A stretch of DNA of 18,009 nt from Bacteroidia bacterium (GCA_013044305.1 JABEUT010000222.1:1-18009); one strand, 5' to 3'; positions 6,820 to 15,321 are shown, counted from the stretch's first letter. A program made the numbers and translations. The notes: generated by a model from the letters alone, not told the origin.

Positions 6820-7299
6820 ATGCTGATGAATCCCAGGCCATCCATATTTGATTTTGAAGATTTCTCTTTCGGCAGAAAATTCGGCTTGCTCGGAAAACTT
6901 TATCAGGGGCAGCTTGCTTTAAAGCTGAAACACTTGGGAATCAAGAATCAGTTTTCTGTTCTGGTGCTGCTCTCCAAAATGGGCGACCGTTGCTGCCAGA
7001 AGCTAATAGGCGAAATGCTGCACATTGACAAAACAATGATGGTTGGCGTTATAGACGACCTGACAGAAAAGGGATTTATTAAGCGCGTAAAAAATCCTGC
7101 CGACAGGAGGGAGTACTGGATACGCTTGACGCGGAAAGGCAAGCAGAGCATGCCCGAAATACTGACAGAGGTTAGCCTTCTGAATAAATCAATAATGAAA
7201 GGATTAACCGGCACAGACGTTAAAAAACTGCACAAGCAGCTGGAGACGGTTGCTAATAATCTCGAAGAAATAACAGCGATTTCAAGATCGGAAACATGA
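6820..7299 (+). CDS. MarR family transcriptional regulator
   Basis: A 159-residue winged-helix regulator, expected to bind DNA as a dimer and, by analogy with family members beside efflux genes, to repress the pump operon until a ligand releases it. The helix-turn-helix spans about residues 45-88 (QFSVLVLLSKMG, LIGEMLHIDKTMMVGVIDDL, EKGFIKRV) and the wing carries the family signature DRR at 95-97 (NPADRREYWIRLTRKGK). Flanking helices form the dimer interface. Two adjacent cysteines (58-59, DRCCQKL) lie just before the recognition region and might be redox-active. Two in-frame ATGs exist at 6820 and 6826; the second is equally possible. Its TGA stop overlaps the next ATG (ATGA at 7296-7299), showing tight coupling to the efflux genes. 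Confidence 0.93.
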   Translation: MLMNPRPSIFDFEDFSFGRKFGLLGKLYQGQLALKLKHLGIKNQFSVLVLLSKMGDRCCQKLIGEMLHIDKTMMVGVIDDLTEKGFIKRVKNPADRREYWIRLTRKGKQSMPEILTEVSLLNKSIMKGLTGTDVKKLHKQLETVANNLEEITAISRSET

Positions 7300-8345
7300 A
7301 AAAAACAATCATCTGGATATCAGCGGCGGCGGTCATCACAGGCCTGATTATATTGCTGCGCCCCGCCGACCGCAATGCGCCAAAAGGGCCGCAGCCTAAA
7401 GGCAAAGCAGTAGCAGTAGAGGCGGTAAAAATAAAGACCGTAAATGCGGAAAATGTTATAAGGGTGTCGGGCAACATAATGGCAAGCGAGGAGGTGAACC
7501 TGCAAAGCCAGATTGCGGGAGTGGTTACAAAAATAGGTTTTGCCGAAGGCTCCCGCGTGCATAAAGGAGATTTGCTTTTACAGATAGACGATTCGCCGTA
7601 TCAGGCGCAATTAAAGAAGGATATTGCCACGAAGGAACTCTATCAGGTAACCCTTGACAGGACCAAAAAACTGCTCGACATAAACGGCGTGGCACAACAG
7701 GACTATGATGTGGCCGAAAGCAACCTGAAAGGCATAAACGCCGATATTGAACTGATAAAGGTATCCATAGATTATTGCAGCATTACGGCGCCGTTCGATG
7801 GAATAGTGGGTTTGAAAAACATAAGCATCGGAAGCTATATCAATACCGGTACGGTTATCGCTGATTTTGAACAGCTGGATCCGGTAAAAATAGATTTCTA
7901 TATTCCGGAGAAATATTCCCCGCTTATCAAGGCCGGAGACAGCATACAGTTTAATGTAGCCGGCAACAATAAACCATTCACGGGCAGGGTATATGCCCTG
8001 GATCCTAAAATAGACCAGACAACGGGCGGGTTGCACATCAGAGCTTTTGCAGCAAATAAAACCGGGGAATTGCTCCCCGGCGGGTTTGCAAATATCATTC
8101 TACCCCTGCGCCATGCCGCCGGCGCTATTATGATACCGAGCGAGGCGGTAATACCAAAGGTGATTGGGCAGGATGTGTATATTGATAAAGGCGGAATAGC
8201 GGCACTGGTGCCGGTAGAACTCGGTATTCGCACCGATTCATCGGTTGAAGTAACCAAAGGGCTTAATGCGGGCGATACCCTTATAGTAAGAGGAAGCATG
8301 ATGATATACCCCGGCAGCAAACTAACAATAAGCATGTTCAAATAA
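7296..8345 (+). CDS. RND efflux periplasmic adaptor (membrane fusion protein)
   Basis: A 349-residue adaptor bridging the inner-membrane RND pump and the outer-membrane channel in the periplasm. N-terminal membrane anchor/signal (residues about 4-21, TIIWISAAAVITGLIILL) without a lipobox cysteine. Then a first biotinyl-lipoyl-like half (68-100, VNLQSQIAGVVTKIGFAEGS and VHKGDLLLQID), an alpha-helical hairpin (about 101-158), the second lipoyl half (ITAPFDGIVGLKNISIGSYI, 163-182), a beta-barrel domain with ALDPKIDQTTGGLHIRA, and a membrane-proximal C-terminal domain (VIPSEAVIPKV-like stretch through GDTLIVRGSMMI). Length matches the AcrA/MexA group (350-400). Translationally coupled to marR by ATGA overlap and 22 bases before the pump gene. 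The substrate cannot be read from the sequence. Confidence 0.95.
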   Translation: MKKTIIWISAAAVITGLIILLRPADRNAPKGPQPKGKAVAVEAVKIKTVNAENVIRVSGNIMASEEVNLQSQIAGVVTKIGFAEGSRVHKGDLLLQIDDSPYQAQLKKDIATKELYQVTLDRTKKLLDINGVAQQDYDVAESNLKGINADIELIKVSIDYCSITAPFDGIVGLKNISIGSYINTGTVIADFEQLDPVKIDFYIPEKYSPLIKAGDSIQFNVAGNNKPFTGRVYALDPKIDQTTGGLHIRAFAANKTGELLPGGFANIILPLRHAAGAIMIPSEAVIPKVIGQDVYIDKGGIAALVPVELGIRTDSSVEVTKGLNAGDTLIVRGSMMIYPGSKLTISMFK

Positions 8346-8367
8346 GCATTTTTCAATAAAATCCAAG

Positions 8368-11300
8368 GTGAGTTTATCTTCAGTCAGCTTAAAAAGACCG
8401 GTTTTTGCCAGCGTAATGTCCATTATCATAGTGCTTTTTGGAGCCATAGGTTTCAAACGGCTCGGGGTAAGGGACTTTCCTGCAATTGATCCGCCTGTAA
8501 TAAACGTGGTGACGAATTATACCGGCGCCGACCCCGACGTGATAGAATCACAGATTACCACACCGCTCGAAAAAGCCATCAACGGAGTGCAGGGCATCAG
8601 AGACATCAGTTCGTTCAGCGCCCAGGGGGTAAGCAATATATCGGTAGAATTTGACCTTGGCTACGACATGGAAACCGCCGCCAACGACGTGCGCGACAAA
8701 GTATCACAGGCGCTTTCACAGCTTCCCCAGAACCTCGACGCCCCGCCTGTGGTTACCAAACTCGACGCCAACGCCGACGCCATACTTGCGCTCACCATTA
8801 AGAGCAAAACAAAGAATGCAATGCAGGTAACCGACTATGCCGAGAATGTGCTGATGAACACTCTGCAAACCATTCCCGACGTAAGCACCATTCAGGTATG
8901 GGGCGAAAAGAAATATGCCATGCGGATTTGGATGAACCCTGCCAAGCTTGCCGCCTTCAGTCTTACGCCTACCGATGTGCAGAATGCACTTATAGCCAAA
9001 AACGTTTATCTGCCGTCAGGCTCCGTGGAAGGTAAAACCACCCAGCTTACAGTGAACACACGCGGCAATCTTGTTACCGAAGAGGACTTTGATAACATGA
9101 TTATTAAAAGCGCAGGAACAAGGAATGTACGCATTAAGGACATAGGTTATGCCGAACTGGGCGCTCAAAACCCCGAAACCATTTTAAAGGAATCGGGTAC
9201 CCCCATGATAGGGCTTGGCATTGTTCCCCAGCCGGGAGCAAACTATGTGAACATATCAAAAGAATTTTACAAGCGCCTTGCCATGCTCAAGGCTACCCTG
9301 CCCAAGGATTATGAACTGAACATAGCTTTGGACACAACGGCATATATCATGCATTCCATCACCGAGGTTGAAGAAACGCTTATGATCGCTTTTGCCCTTG
9401 TAATACTTATCATATTTATTTTTTTCCGCGATCTGCTTATCGCATTCCGGCCGCTTATTGACATTCCCGTCTGCATCATTGGCTCTTTTTTTATCATGTA
9501 CGTTGCCGGGCTGTCCATCAATATACTTACCATGCTCGGGGTGGTGCTTGCCACAGGGTTGGTTGTGGACGACGGTATTGTAGTTACCGAGAATATTTAT
9601 AAAAAAATAGAAGAGGGTATGTCGCCCATGGAGGCTGCATTAAAGGGCTGCGACGAAATTTTTATGGTGGTGATAGCCACTTCCGTAACTCTTGCCATAG
9701 TATTTCTGCCCATTATATTTCTTCAGGGTTTCACCGGAAAGCTGTTCAGGGAATTTGCAATAGTGGTTGCAGGCTCCGTTCTTATCTCGGCATTTGTATC
9801 CCTGTCGCTTACTCCTGTGCTTAGTGTAAAGCTTGCGCGTAAAAACAACGCACGCACCAGATTTTACGAAAGAACAGAGCCCTTATTTATCGCTCTGAAT
9901 AATTTTTATTCCAAAGCGCTCAACAAATTCATGCGGTGGCGCTGGCTGTCACTTGTCATCATTGGCATTTGTGTTTTTATTATTGTAATAACAGGCCGCA
10001 GTTTGCATACCGAACTCGCACCTCTCGAAGATAAGTCGCTTATTAGGTTTCAGATACTCGGCCCCGAAGGCTCATCATACGACTATACCACTGCGTATAT
10101 GGACTCCATAACACGTTTTGTTCAGGATTCAGTGCCCGAAAAGAAAGTTTTCCTGACCATAGTAGCCCCTACTTTCAGCGGTTCGGGCGCCCTGAATACA
10201 GGTTATGCACGACTTGTACTATCTCCTCCCGATGAACGGCATCGCACACAAAATCAAATAGCCCAATATCTTTCGGCCAGGCTCGCCAAATTCCCTTCGG
10301 CCCGAATTTTCCCCATGCAGGAGCAAACTATTGCTGTTGGTTCGGGCAAACTCGCCTTGCCGGTGCAATACGTGATAGAAGGCATTACTGTGCAGGACTT
10401 GAGAAAAGTAATTCCAAAATTCCTCGCACTTGTGCAAAAGAGCCCCGCGCTGACCAATGTGGATGCCAACCTGAAATTTAACCATCCGCAATTGGATATA
10501 ACCATTGACAGGGAAAAAGCCGATGCGCTGAATGTGCCCGTTATGAACATTGCCCAGACGCTTGATGCCGCCATGAGCGGAGAACGGTTCCAGTATTTTT
10601 ACATGAACAACAACCAGTACCAGGTAGTGGGGGAGTTCGGGAACCGCGACCGTACCAAACCTCTCGACATAAGTTCGATATACGTAAGGAGCGATTCCGG
10701 GAAAGGCAACCTTGTAGAACTGGATAATTTTGTGCATATAAGGGATACCTCTAATCCCGCACAGCTTTACCACTACAACCGTTTTGAATCGGCCACCATT
10801 ACTGCTAACCTGGCGCCGGGCTATACCATTGGCGATGGTATAAAGGAGCTGAACCGCCTTGCCGCAATAACCGACTCTTCCACCGGAAAATCCTATCTGC
10901 CCTCTTCGGTAAAAACTGAACTCTCCGGCGCCTCGCGCGACTTTATGGAAAGTTCTTCCGATATTTCATTTGCCTTTATACTGGCACTGGTGCTTATTTA
11001 TCTTGTGCTGGCAGCGCAATTCGAAAGTTTTATAGATCCGCTTATCGTAATGTTCACTGTGCCTCTTGCAATGGCAGGAGCCATTTTATGTCTCTGGTAT
11101 TTCAGGCAGACGCTAAATATATTCAGTGAAATAGGCATCATCACTCTTATAGGCCTTGTAACCAAGAACAGCATTCTTATAGTAGAATTTGCCAACCAGC
11201 TGCAAGAAAAAGGCGTGGCTTTCAGAACAGCCATAATAGAGGCGGCCGAAGCACGCTTGAGGCCTATTTTAATGACAACCCTCGCCATGGCGCTGGGAGC

Positions 11301-11472
11301 GCTGCCTATAGCCCTGGCGCTGGGCGAAGGCTCCACCAGCCGCAAGTCGCTCGGTACGGTAATTGTAGGCGGACTTCTGTTTGCGCTTGTGCTTACTCTT
11401 TTCGTAATACCGGCTATATATTCTTACATGGCGCGGCCGCTGAACAAAACCAAAACGGAACAGATGAATTAA
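8368..11472 (+). CDS. RND efflux pump, inner-membrane permease (HAE-1/AcrB type)
   Basis: Proton-driven trimeric exporter of drugs or other amphiphiles. The 1034-residue length and the two-fold layout (six membrane helices plus a large periplasmic loop, twice) match AcrB (1049). The N-terminus MSLSSVSLKRPVFASVMSII is the standard cytoplasmic lead and TM1. The proton-relay residues are present: Asp401-Asp402 in GLVVDDGIVVTEN (AcrB Asp407/408) and Lys933 in LVTKNSILIVEF (AcrB Lys940). The motif FTGKLFREFAIVVAGSVLIS follows TM5. The start is GTG at 8368, supported by the canonical N-terminus. The stop at 11470-11472 is directly followed by the ATG of the outer-membrane channel gene, with no gap. 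A multidrug pump is likely; heavy-metal (CzcA-type) pumps are less likely given the HAE-1-like sequence. Confidence 0.97.
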   Translation: MSLSSVSLKRPVFASVMSIIIVLFGAIGFKRLGVRDFPAIDPPVINVVTNYTGADPDVIESQITTPLEKAINGVQGIRDISSFSAQGVSNISVEFDLGYDMETAANDVRDKVSQALSQLPQNLDAPPVVTKLDANADAILALTIKSKTKNAMQVTDYAENVLMNTLQTIPDVSTIQVWGEKKYAMRIWMNPAKLAAFSLTPTDVQNALIAKNVYLPSGSVEGKTTQLTVNTRGNLVTEEDFDNMIIKSAGTRNVRIKDIGYAELGAQNPETILKESGTPMIGLGIVPQPGANYVNISKEFYKRLAMLKATLPKDYELNIALDTTAYIMHSITEVEETLMIAFALVILIIFIFFRDLLIAFRPLIDIPVCIIGSFFIMYVAGLSINILTMLGVVLATGLVVDDGIVVTENIYKKIEEGMSPMEAALKGCDEIFMVVIATSVTLAIVFLPIIFLQGFTGKLFREFAIVVAGSVLISAFVSLSLTPVLSVKLARKNNARTRFYERTEPLFIALNNFYSKALNKFMRWRWLSLVIIGICVFIIVITGRSLHTELAPLEDKSLIRFQILGPEGSSYDYTTAYMDSITRFVQDSVPEKKVFLTIVAPTFSGSGALNTGYARLVLSPPDERHRTQNQIAQYLSARLAKFPSARIFPMQEQTIAVGSGKLALPVQYVIEGITVQDLRKVIPKFLALVQKSPALTNVDANLKFNHPQLDITIDREKADALNVPVMNIAQTLDAAMSGERFQYFYMNNNQYQVVGEFGNRDRTKPLDISSIYVRSDSGKGNLVELDNFVHIRDTSNPAQLYHYNRFESATITANLAPGYTIGDGIKELNRLAAITDSSTGKSYLPSSVKTELSGASRDFMESSSDISFAFILALVLIYLVLAAQFESFIDPLIVMFTVPLAMAGAILCLWYFRQTLNIFSEIGIITLIGLVTKNSILIVEFANQLQEKGVAFRTAIIEAAEARLRPILMTTLAMALGALPIALALGEGSTSRKSLGTVIVGGLLFALVLTLFVIPAIYSYMARPLNKTKTEQMN

Positions 11473-12825
11473 ATGAAGGCAAAGCGATTAAATATTGATA
11501 TTTTTTCTCCGCGGAAGCTGGCGTCTGTGCTGCTGATAGTCGTGAGCCTGTTTTGTGTCGAGGTTCCGCTGCGCGCACAGCAGCTTTTAACGCTCGACAG
11601 CGCTATTGCGATTTCATTAAAGAACAATTATAATATCCTTCTGGCCCAAAATACGGGCAGGGAGGCGGCAAACAGCTATAGCCCGGGTATGGCAGGAATG
11701 ATGCCCGTGGTCAGCGCCAATGCTACATACAGCGTATCGGCCAATGCCATAAACGAGCAATTTGTCAACGGATTCGAAATCAATCAAAAGGGGGTAGTAT
11801 CAAATACCGTTATGCCTTACCTCGGGCTAAACTGGACTCTTTTCGACGGAACGCGGATGTTCGCCGCCTACGATCAGCTCCGCCTGATGCGTGATGAAGG
11901 TATGGAGAACCTTAAGGGCGCCATACAGGACAATATTGCCTCGGTGATAGAGGCCTATTACAACATTGTGATGCAGAAACAAATGGTCGCGGTAAACGAT
12001 TCCAACCTGAAAGTTTACGAACAGGAAAAGGCAATAGCGCAGCAGCAATACGAAGTAGGCATGGGTTCACGGCTGAATTTTTTGCAGGCGGAGGTAAGCT
12101 ACAACGCACAATACACAATTTGCCTGAAGCAGCAGGTTGTAGTGGCCAACTCCATCATATCGCTGAATCAGCTTCTTGAATTGCCTCTGGAAACCGAGTA
12201 TGCCGTGAGCAACGGTATGGATATGGGCAGGGAATTGAAGTACGACAGCCTGAAAAACATGGTGCAGCAGCAAAATCCTTCACTCGCCTTGGCTAAAACT
12301 TCAGTGGATGTGGCGCACACAAATGTAAGGGAGGCCAATGCCCTGGTGTTTCCGTCGCTTATGCTTAACGCCGACTATGGTTTAACGCGCACCCAGTCCA
12401 ACGCTGGTTTCGTATTGTTCAATCAGTCTGCCGGCTTGCTGGGCGGGGGGCTGACCCTGTCGTGGAACATATTCGGCGGCTCGGTGGTGAACATAAAGCG
12501 CGAGAATGCGAAGCTGGAGGAAATGAACTCGGCATTGCAATATAAGCTGGAAGAGGTAACTGTTAATGCGGCCCTGATGGAGGATTATAAATTGTATAAG
12601 ACCAATCTCGATATATTAAAGCTGGATGAGGACAACTTTAAGGTTGCAAAGGAAAATTTGGATGTGGCGCTGGCACAATTCAGGGTAGGAACAACCAATA
12701 TAGTGCAGTTGCAGCAAGCAGAGGCAAGCTATGCACAGGCCGGAAGCCAGGTGGTTACCGACAGGTACAACGCCAAAGTAAGCGAAACCCAACTCCTGCA
12801 GTTGGCGGCACTGTTGGCGAAATAA
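11473..12825 (+). CDS. TolC family outer-membrane efflux channel
   Basis: A 450-residue outer-membrane factor that completes the tripartite efflux system. A signal peptide is visible (hydrophobic stretch LASVLLIVVSLFCVEV, cleavage probably near RAQ at residues 35-37); the basic N-terminal extension before it is rather long (about 16 residues). Two repeated OEP units follow, about residues 40-240 and 250-445. Typical pieces are LTLDSAIAISLKNNYNILLA at the start, ALLVF-like strands around WTLFDGTRMFAAY and LSWNIFGGS, and the coiled-coil segments QQYEVGMGSRLNFLQAEVSY and ALAQFRVGTTNIVQLQQAEA, which are the family's characteristic V-G-x-x-x-x-x-x-L-Q-A-E motif in each half. It starts immediately after the pump stop codon, so its translation is probably coupled. 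It is the last gene of the marR operon. Confidence 0.95.
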   Translation: MKAKRLNIDIFSPRKLASVLLIVVSLFCVEVPLRAQQLLTLDSAIAISLKNNYNILLAQNTGREAANSYSPGMAGMMPVVSANATYSVSANAINEQFVNGFEINQKGVVSNTVMPYLGLNWTLFDGTRMFAAYDQLRLMRDEGMENLKGAIQDNIASVIEAYYNIVMQKQMVAVNDSNLKVYEQEKAIAQQQYEVGMGSRLNFLQAEVSYNAQYTICLKQQVVVANSIISLNQLLELPLETEYAVSNGMDMGRELKYDSLKNMVQQQNPSLALAKTSVDVAHTNVREANALVFPSLMLNADYGLTRTQSNAGFVLFNQSAGLLGGGLTLSWNIFGGSVVNIKRENAKLEEMNSALQYKLEEVTVNAALMEDYKLYKTNLDILKLDEDNFKVAKENLDVALAQFRVGTTNIVQLQQAEASYAQAGSQVVTDRYNAKVSETQLLQLAALLAK

Positions 12826-12882
12826 GTATTAGGAATTCAGAAAATATCCCTGCTTACAAAATACTAATCGTCAAATACTTAT
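12822..12882. repeat. Inverted repeat spanning the convergent junction
   Basis: ATAAGTATT (12822-12830), which includes the TolC-gene stop codon, is perfectly complementary in reverse to AATACTTAT (12874-12882), which touches the stop of the opposite gene; 43 bases lie between. It could fold into a weak AT-rich structure at both 3' ends. There is no GC-rich stem plus T-run, so calling it a terminator would be speculative. No other terminator is visible in this 56-base gap. Confidence 0.3.
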
Positions 12883-13580
12883 CATTTGAAAAGAATACCT
12901 ATGTCAATTCCGCCGCTGAAAGCTAAAGGACCTGCTGCTAAATAATCATAAAAATTAGACATCTGGTAATCGTTGAGGTTCTGCTGGTATGGACCCGATA
13001 ATTTATATCCGCCATAACCTAAACCCCCATGAATATTGAATATAATCATCTTTTCCATTACCCATTGATAACCTAAATTAAGAAATGTGGCATACTGTGT
13101 AACCCCATTCTTAACAGTTATTGTAGATCCCCACCAACCCAATTGATTAATATAATATGCAGAATAATAATTAAAATAACCCGCTACAATTTCGGGCATA
13201 ATATAGAATCCCTGCAATTTTTCATATCGGTATTCATTGAAAAATAATTTAGCGCCACAACTTGCAAATGCTCCGGAAGGATTGGGAGCCGTTATCCCGG
13301 AAAAATTACCGCCCGTATTCAAATTAAAACCCGGTCCTATTATTCCTAAATGCCCCGAAAGTATCCAATCATTGCTTATCACATGTTCATATCCAAAAGT
13401 AAGATGTTGATTTATAGGTGAAAAGAAGCCAAAGGTAATATCACTTTTAGGCGCTGCTTTATATTTTTGGATAATTGAACTATCCGATAAAAAATCATCA
13501 TGCCTTTGTGCTTTGGTGAATGAAATATCAAACCCCAAAAGCGACAAACAGAGGAATGTAGCTACCAGATGTGTTTTCAT
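12882..13580 (-). CDS. Small outer-membrane beta-barrel protein, function unknown
   Basis: A 232-residue secreted protein with a clear N-terminal signal peptide (MKTHLVATFLCLSLLGFDIS, cleavage likely after TKA near residue 24). The mature part is rich in alternating aromatic/glycine strands such as LTFGYEHVISNDWILSGHLG, GFYIMPEIVAGYFNYYSAYY and FNIHGGLGYGGYKLSGP, which read as an 8- to 10-stranded outer-membrane barrel resembling DUF3575/OmpW-like proteins, but I cannot name the family. It ends in IGILFK, consistent with a barrel C-terminus. It lies 27 bases downstream of the deoxynucleoside kinase gene on the same strand, probably in the same transcript. Parts of the gene are visibly more AT-rich than the neighbours (for example 13021-13200, about 25-30% GC in the lines I counted). 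The functional link to the kinase is unclear. Confidence 0.75.
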   Translation of the reverse strand: MKTHLVATFLCLSLLGFDISFTKAQRHDDFLSDSSIIQKYKAAPKSDITFGFFSPINQHLTFGYEHVISNDWILSGHLGIIGPGFNLNTGGNFSGITAPNPSGAFASCGAKLFFNEYRYEKLQGFYIMPEIVAGYFNYYSAYYINQLGWWGSTITVKNGVTQYATFLNLGYQWVMEKMIIFNIHGGLGYGGYKLSGPYQQNLNDYQMSNFYDYLAAGPLAFSGGIDIGILFK

Positions 13581-13607
13581 AACTAATAGTTTTTAATTGC
13601 AAATTGC

Positions 13608-14252
13608 TTAAAACAGTCCTCCAAACAGCTCTCTTTCAACCACGTTGAACACTTTGCCAAGGTCTTCGGCTTTTTCCGAAAAATTATTTTCATCTACATC
13701 AATAATGATGAGCTTCCCGGTTTTTTGGTTCTCATAGGAGTCTATCCATGCCTCATACCGTTCATTCAGCCTTTTCAGGTAATCGAGCCTTATGGATTCT
13801 TCATACGGGCGTCCTCTTTTTTGAATTTGTTTCACCAGTGTAGGCACCGAAGCTCTTAAATAGATAAGCAGGTCGGGCGGGGGTACAAAATGCTGCAGGG
13901 CATGGAAGAGCGAGATATAATTTTCGTAATCGCGTGTGGTCATAAGCCCCATGGCATGAAGGTTGGGAGCAAAGATGAACCCGTCTTCGTAAATGGTTCT
14001 GTCCTGTATTACGGTTTTATTGCTGTCTCTTATTTCCTGTATGCGGTTTAGCCTGGCGTGTAAAAAGGACACCTGCAGGTTGAACGACCAGCGCTGCATA
14101 TCTTCATAAAAGTCGTTAAGGTAGGGGTTCTCGTCTGCGTCTTCAAACTGCGGTTTCCATTTATAGTGTTTGGCTACCAATCGCGTAAGGGTGGTTTTGC
14201 CGCTTCCTATGTTGCCGGCAACCGCAATATGTTTTCCTTTCGTATTCGGCAT
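13608..14252 (-). CDS. Deoxynucleoside kinase (deoxyadenosine/deoxyguanosine kinase-like)
   Basis: Cytoplasmic salvage enzyme phosphorylating deoxynucleosides with ATP. The 214-residue product matches bacterial dAK/dGK proteins in length. In order: P-loop GNIGSGKTT (residues 13-21); FEDADENPYL, in which Glu37 is the probable catalytic base (equivalent of the EPxxENP motif); MQRWSFNLQVSFLHAR, the substrate-pocket helix; DRTIYED (84-90), corresponding to the DRS motif; and the LID QKRGRPYEESI (144-153) with arginines for phosphate binding. Substrate preference cannot be fixed from sequence. The start ATG at 14250-14252 lies after an A-rich leader with no Shine-Dalgarno. The divergent upstream region contains a -7-like element on this strand. 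Together with thyA and folA it adds to nucleotide-precursor supply in this window, though it is 11 kb away. Confidence 0.92.
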   Translation of the reverse strand: MPNTKGKHIAVAGNIGSGKTTLTRLVAKHYKWKPQFEDADENPYLNDFYEDMQRWSFNLQVSFLHARLNRIQEIRDSNKTVIQDRTIYEDGFIFAPNLHAMGLMTTRDYENYISLFHALQHFVPPPDLLIYLRASVPTLVKQIQKRGRPYEESIRLDYLKRLNERYEAWIDSYENQKTGKLIIIDVDENNFSEKAEDLGKVFNVVERELFGGLF

Positions 14253-14357
14253 AGGTTTAGTTAGTTTGTTCTGTATGTCTGTTCTTACCTTTTCATTGCC
14301 TGACCTATTGCCTTAGGCCGGGTGCAATAATTGTAATCTGCTTCTGTTCAACGTAAG

Positions 14358-14365
14358 CAAAGATA
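14358..14365 (-). promoter_or_regulatory. Possible promoter (-7 element) for the deoxynucleoside kinase
   Basis: On the minus strand these bases read TATCTTTG (next base C), an exact match to TAnnTTTG. It lies 105 bases upstream of the kinase start codon, so a moderately long 5' leader would result. No convincing -33 TTTG is seen further upstream. The rest of the 228-base divergent region contains only the palindrome described separately. Confidence 0.45.
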
Positions 14366-14425
14366 GATAAATATCTATTCGCCCCTTTTTTTGAGCAGAA
14401 AAAATGTTTTTGGCTGAATGACCGG

Positions 14426-14461
14426 AATCGTAAGGCGCCTACGATTATTTTATTAATTTCG
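14426..14461 (+). promoter_or_regulatory. Palindrome and weak -7 element upstream of the lipoprotein gene
   Basis: AATCGTA (14426-14432) and TACGATT (14440-14446) form a perfect 7-bp inverted repeat around the centre AGGCGCC. Eight bases further on, TAATTTCG (14454-14461) is a one-mismatch match to the -7 consensus, 19 bases before the lipoprotein start codon. The palindrome thus sits where a regulator could cover the promoter spacer and -33 region. It could alternatively be a transcript hairpin; no clear T-run follows. Confidence 0.35.
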
Positions 14462-14480
14462 TTTTCTGCTACTGTAGTTT

Positions 14481-15065
14481 ATGATAAAGGCTAATTGTTT
14501 ATTTGTTTTTCCGGCATGTGCTCTTATAACGCTGCTTTGCGGATGCCGTTTCGGCGGAAAATCCGATACAGGTGCCGGAAAAGCGGCAGCCGGGCCGGAG
14601 GCTGTTTCACTTGTGCAATTGCTCACGGGCGACAAAACCGGATTCTTCCGTAACACCAGGTTAGGGGATAGTCCCTTACAGGTAAAGCAATCGGAAAGGA
14701 AAGCGCCAGATGAAACCGACTCCAATTATCTGGCCTACACCATGCCTATGGATACTCTTCATCCCGATTCGGTGAACGGGGATATTGACTCCCTCAACTT
14801 TTTTACCATAGCCTATAATTTCGACCACGGCAGGCTGACCGAGGCGGATGAAGACATTTTTCTGGCCTCTGATTCAGATGCCGCAAAACTTTATGCCAGA
14901 TTATCCGTATTCTTCACAGCAATGCATGGCAACGGCATGCCTGTTGAAGACAGTATGATATGGAATTTTAAAAGCGGAGACAAAAACATGAAGATATCCT
15001 TAAGCGACCAAAGCCCCGAGTACGATTACGGAAAATTATCGCTCGTTTTTTATTCCGAAGACTAG
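14481..15065 (+). CDS. Predicted lipoprotein, family not recognised
   Basis: A 194-residue protein with a short N-terminal hydrophobic segment (residues about 7-20, LFVFPACALITLLC) ending in a lipobox-like L-C-G-C, so Cys22 would be lipid-modified after signal peptidase II cleavage. The sequence after the cysteine (RFGGKSD) has no obvious acidic surface-export signal, so a periplasm-facing lipoprotein is as likely as a surface one. The mature part is acidic, with LNFFTIAYNFDHGRLTEADE and LYARLSVFFTAMHGNG among its more structured stretches; no catalytic motif is visible. It is divergent from the deoxynucleoside kinase (228-base shared upstream region) and separated by 256 bases from the ABC gene, so it is probably a single-gene transcript. 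The coding frame is convincing; the function is unknown. Confidence 0.75.
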   Translation: MIKANCLFVFPACALITLLCGCRFGGKSDTGAGKAAAGPEAVSLVQLLTGDKTGFFRNTRLGDSPLQVKQSERKAPDETDSNYLAYTMPMDTLHPDSVNGDIDSLNFFTIAYNFDHGRLTEADEDIFLASDSDAAKLYARLSVFFTAMHGNGMPVEDSMIWNFKSGDKNMKISLSDQSPEYDYGKLSLVFYSED

Positions 15066-15321
15066 CCGAACATTATGGCAGCATTGCCTTAGGTTTTTCA
15101 AATAATAGAAACCACCAAACATAGTCGCCCCATAAGGCTGGAACACCGCTCCTGTACTGCACTCTCCGGCATCCTGAATCAAGGCAGAAGCGCTTCATTA
15201 TTACGGGTTTAGTTATTAAAATACAGCCTTTTGCCATAAGGGATTCCTGTCATTCAACATTTAAACGTATATTTCGGTTTTTTTGTAACTAATGCTATCC
15301 TATGCCGGTTATATGTAAATT

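Noticed and set aside
10219..10773. Antisense frame (184 codons) inside the RND pump gene
   Set aside because: It lies wholly opposite a highly conserved coding sequence and shows no domain or start-site support.
14307..15093. The 11-mer ATTGCCTTAGG at 14307-14317 and 15083-15093, flanking the lipoprotein gene
   Set aside because: Dozens of repeated 11-mer pairs are expected by chance in 18 kb, there is no inverted-repeat end or transposase, so it is not evidence of insertion.
15074..15098. Possible terminator after the lipoprotein gene (GGCA-gcat-TGCC then T-rich bases)
   Set aside because: The stem is only 4 bp and the T-run is interrupted and displaced.
15187..15196. Perfect 10-base palindrome GAAGCGCTTC in the gap before the ABC gene
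   Set aside because: Isolated, not placed at a recognisable promoter, and a 10-base palindrome in 18 kb is expected by chance.
15066..15321. Possible tRNA or small RNA in the 256-base gap
   Set aside because: No T-arm-like GGTTCGAATCC sequence, CCA end or cloverleaf stems could be found, and no strong terminator follows.
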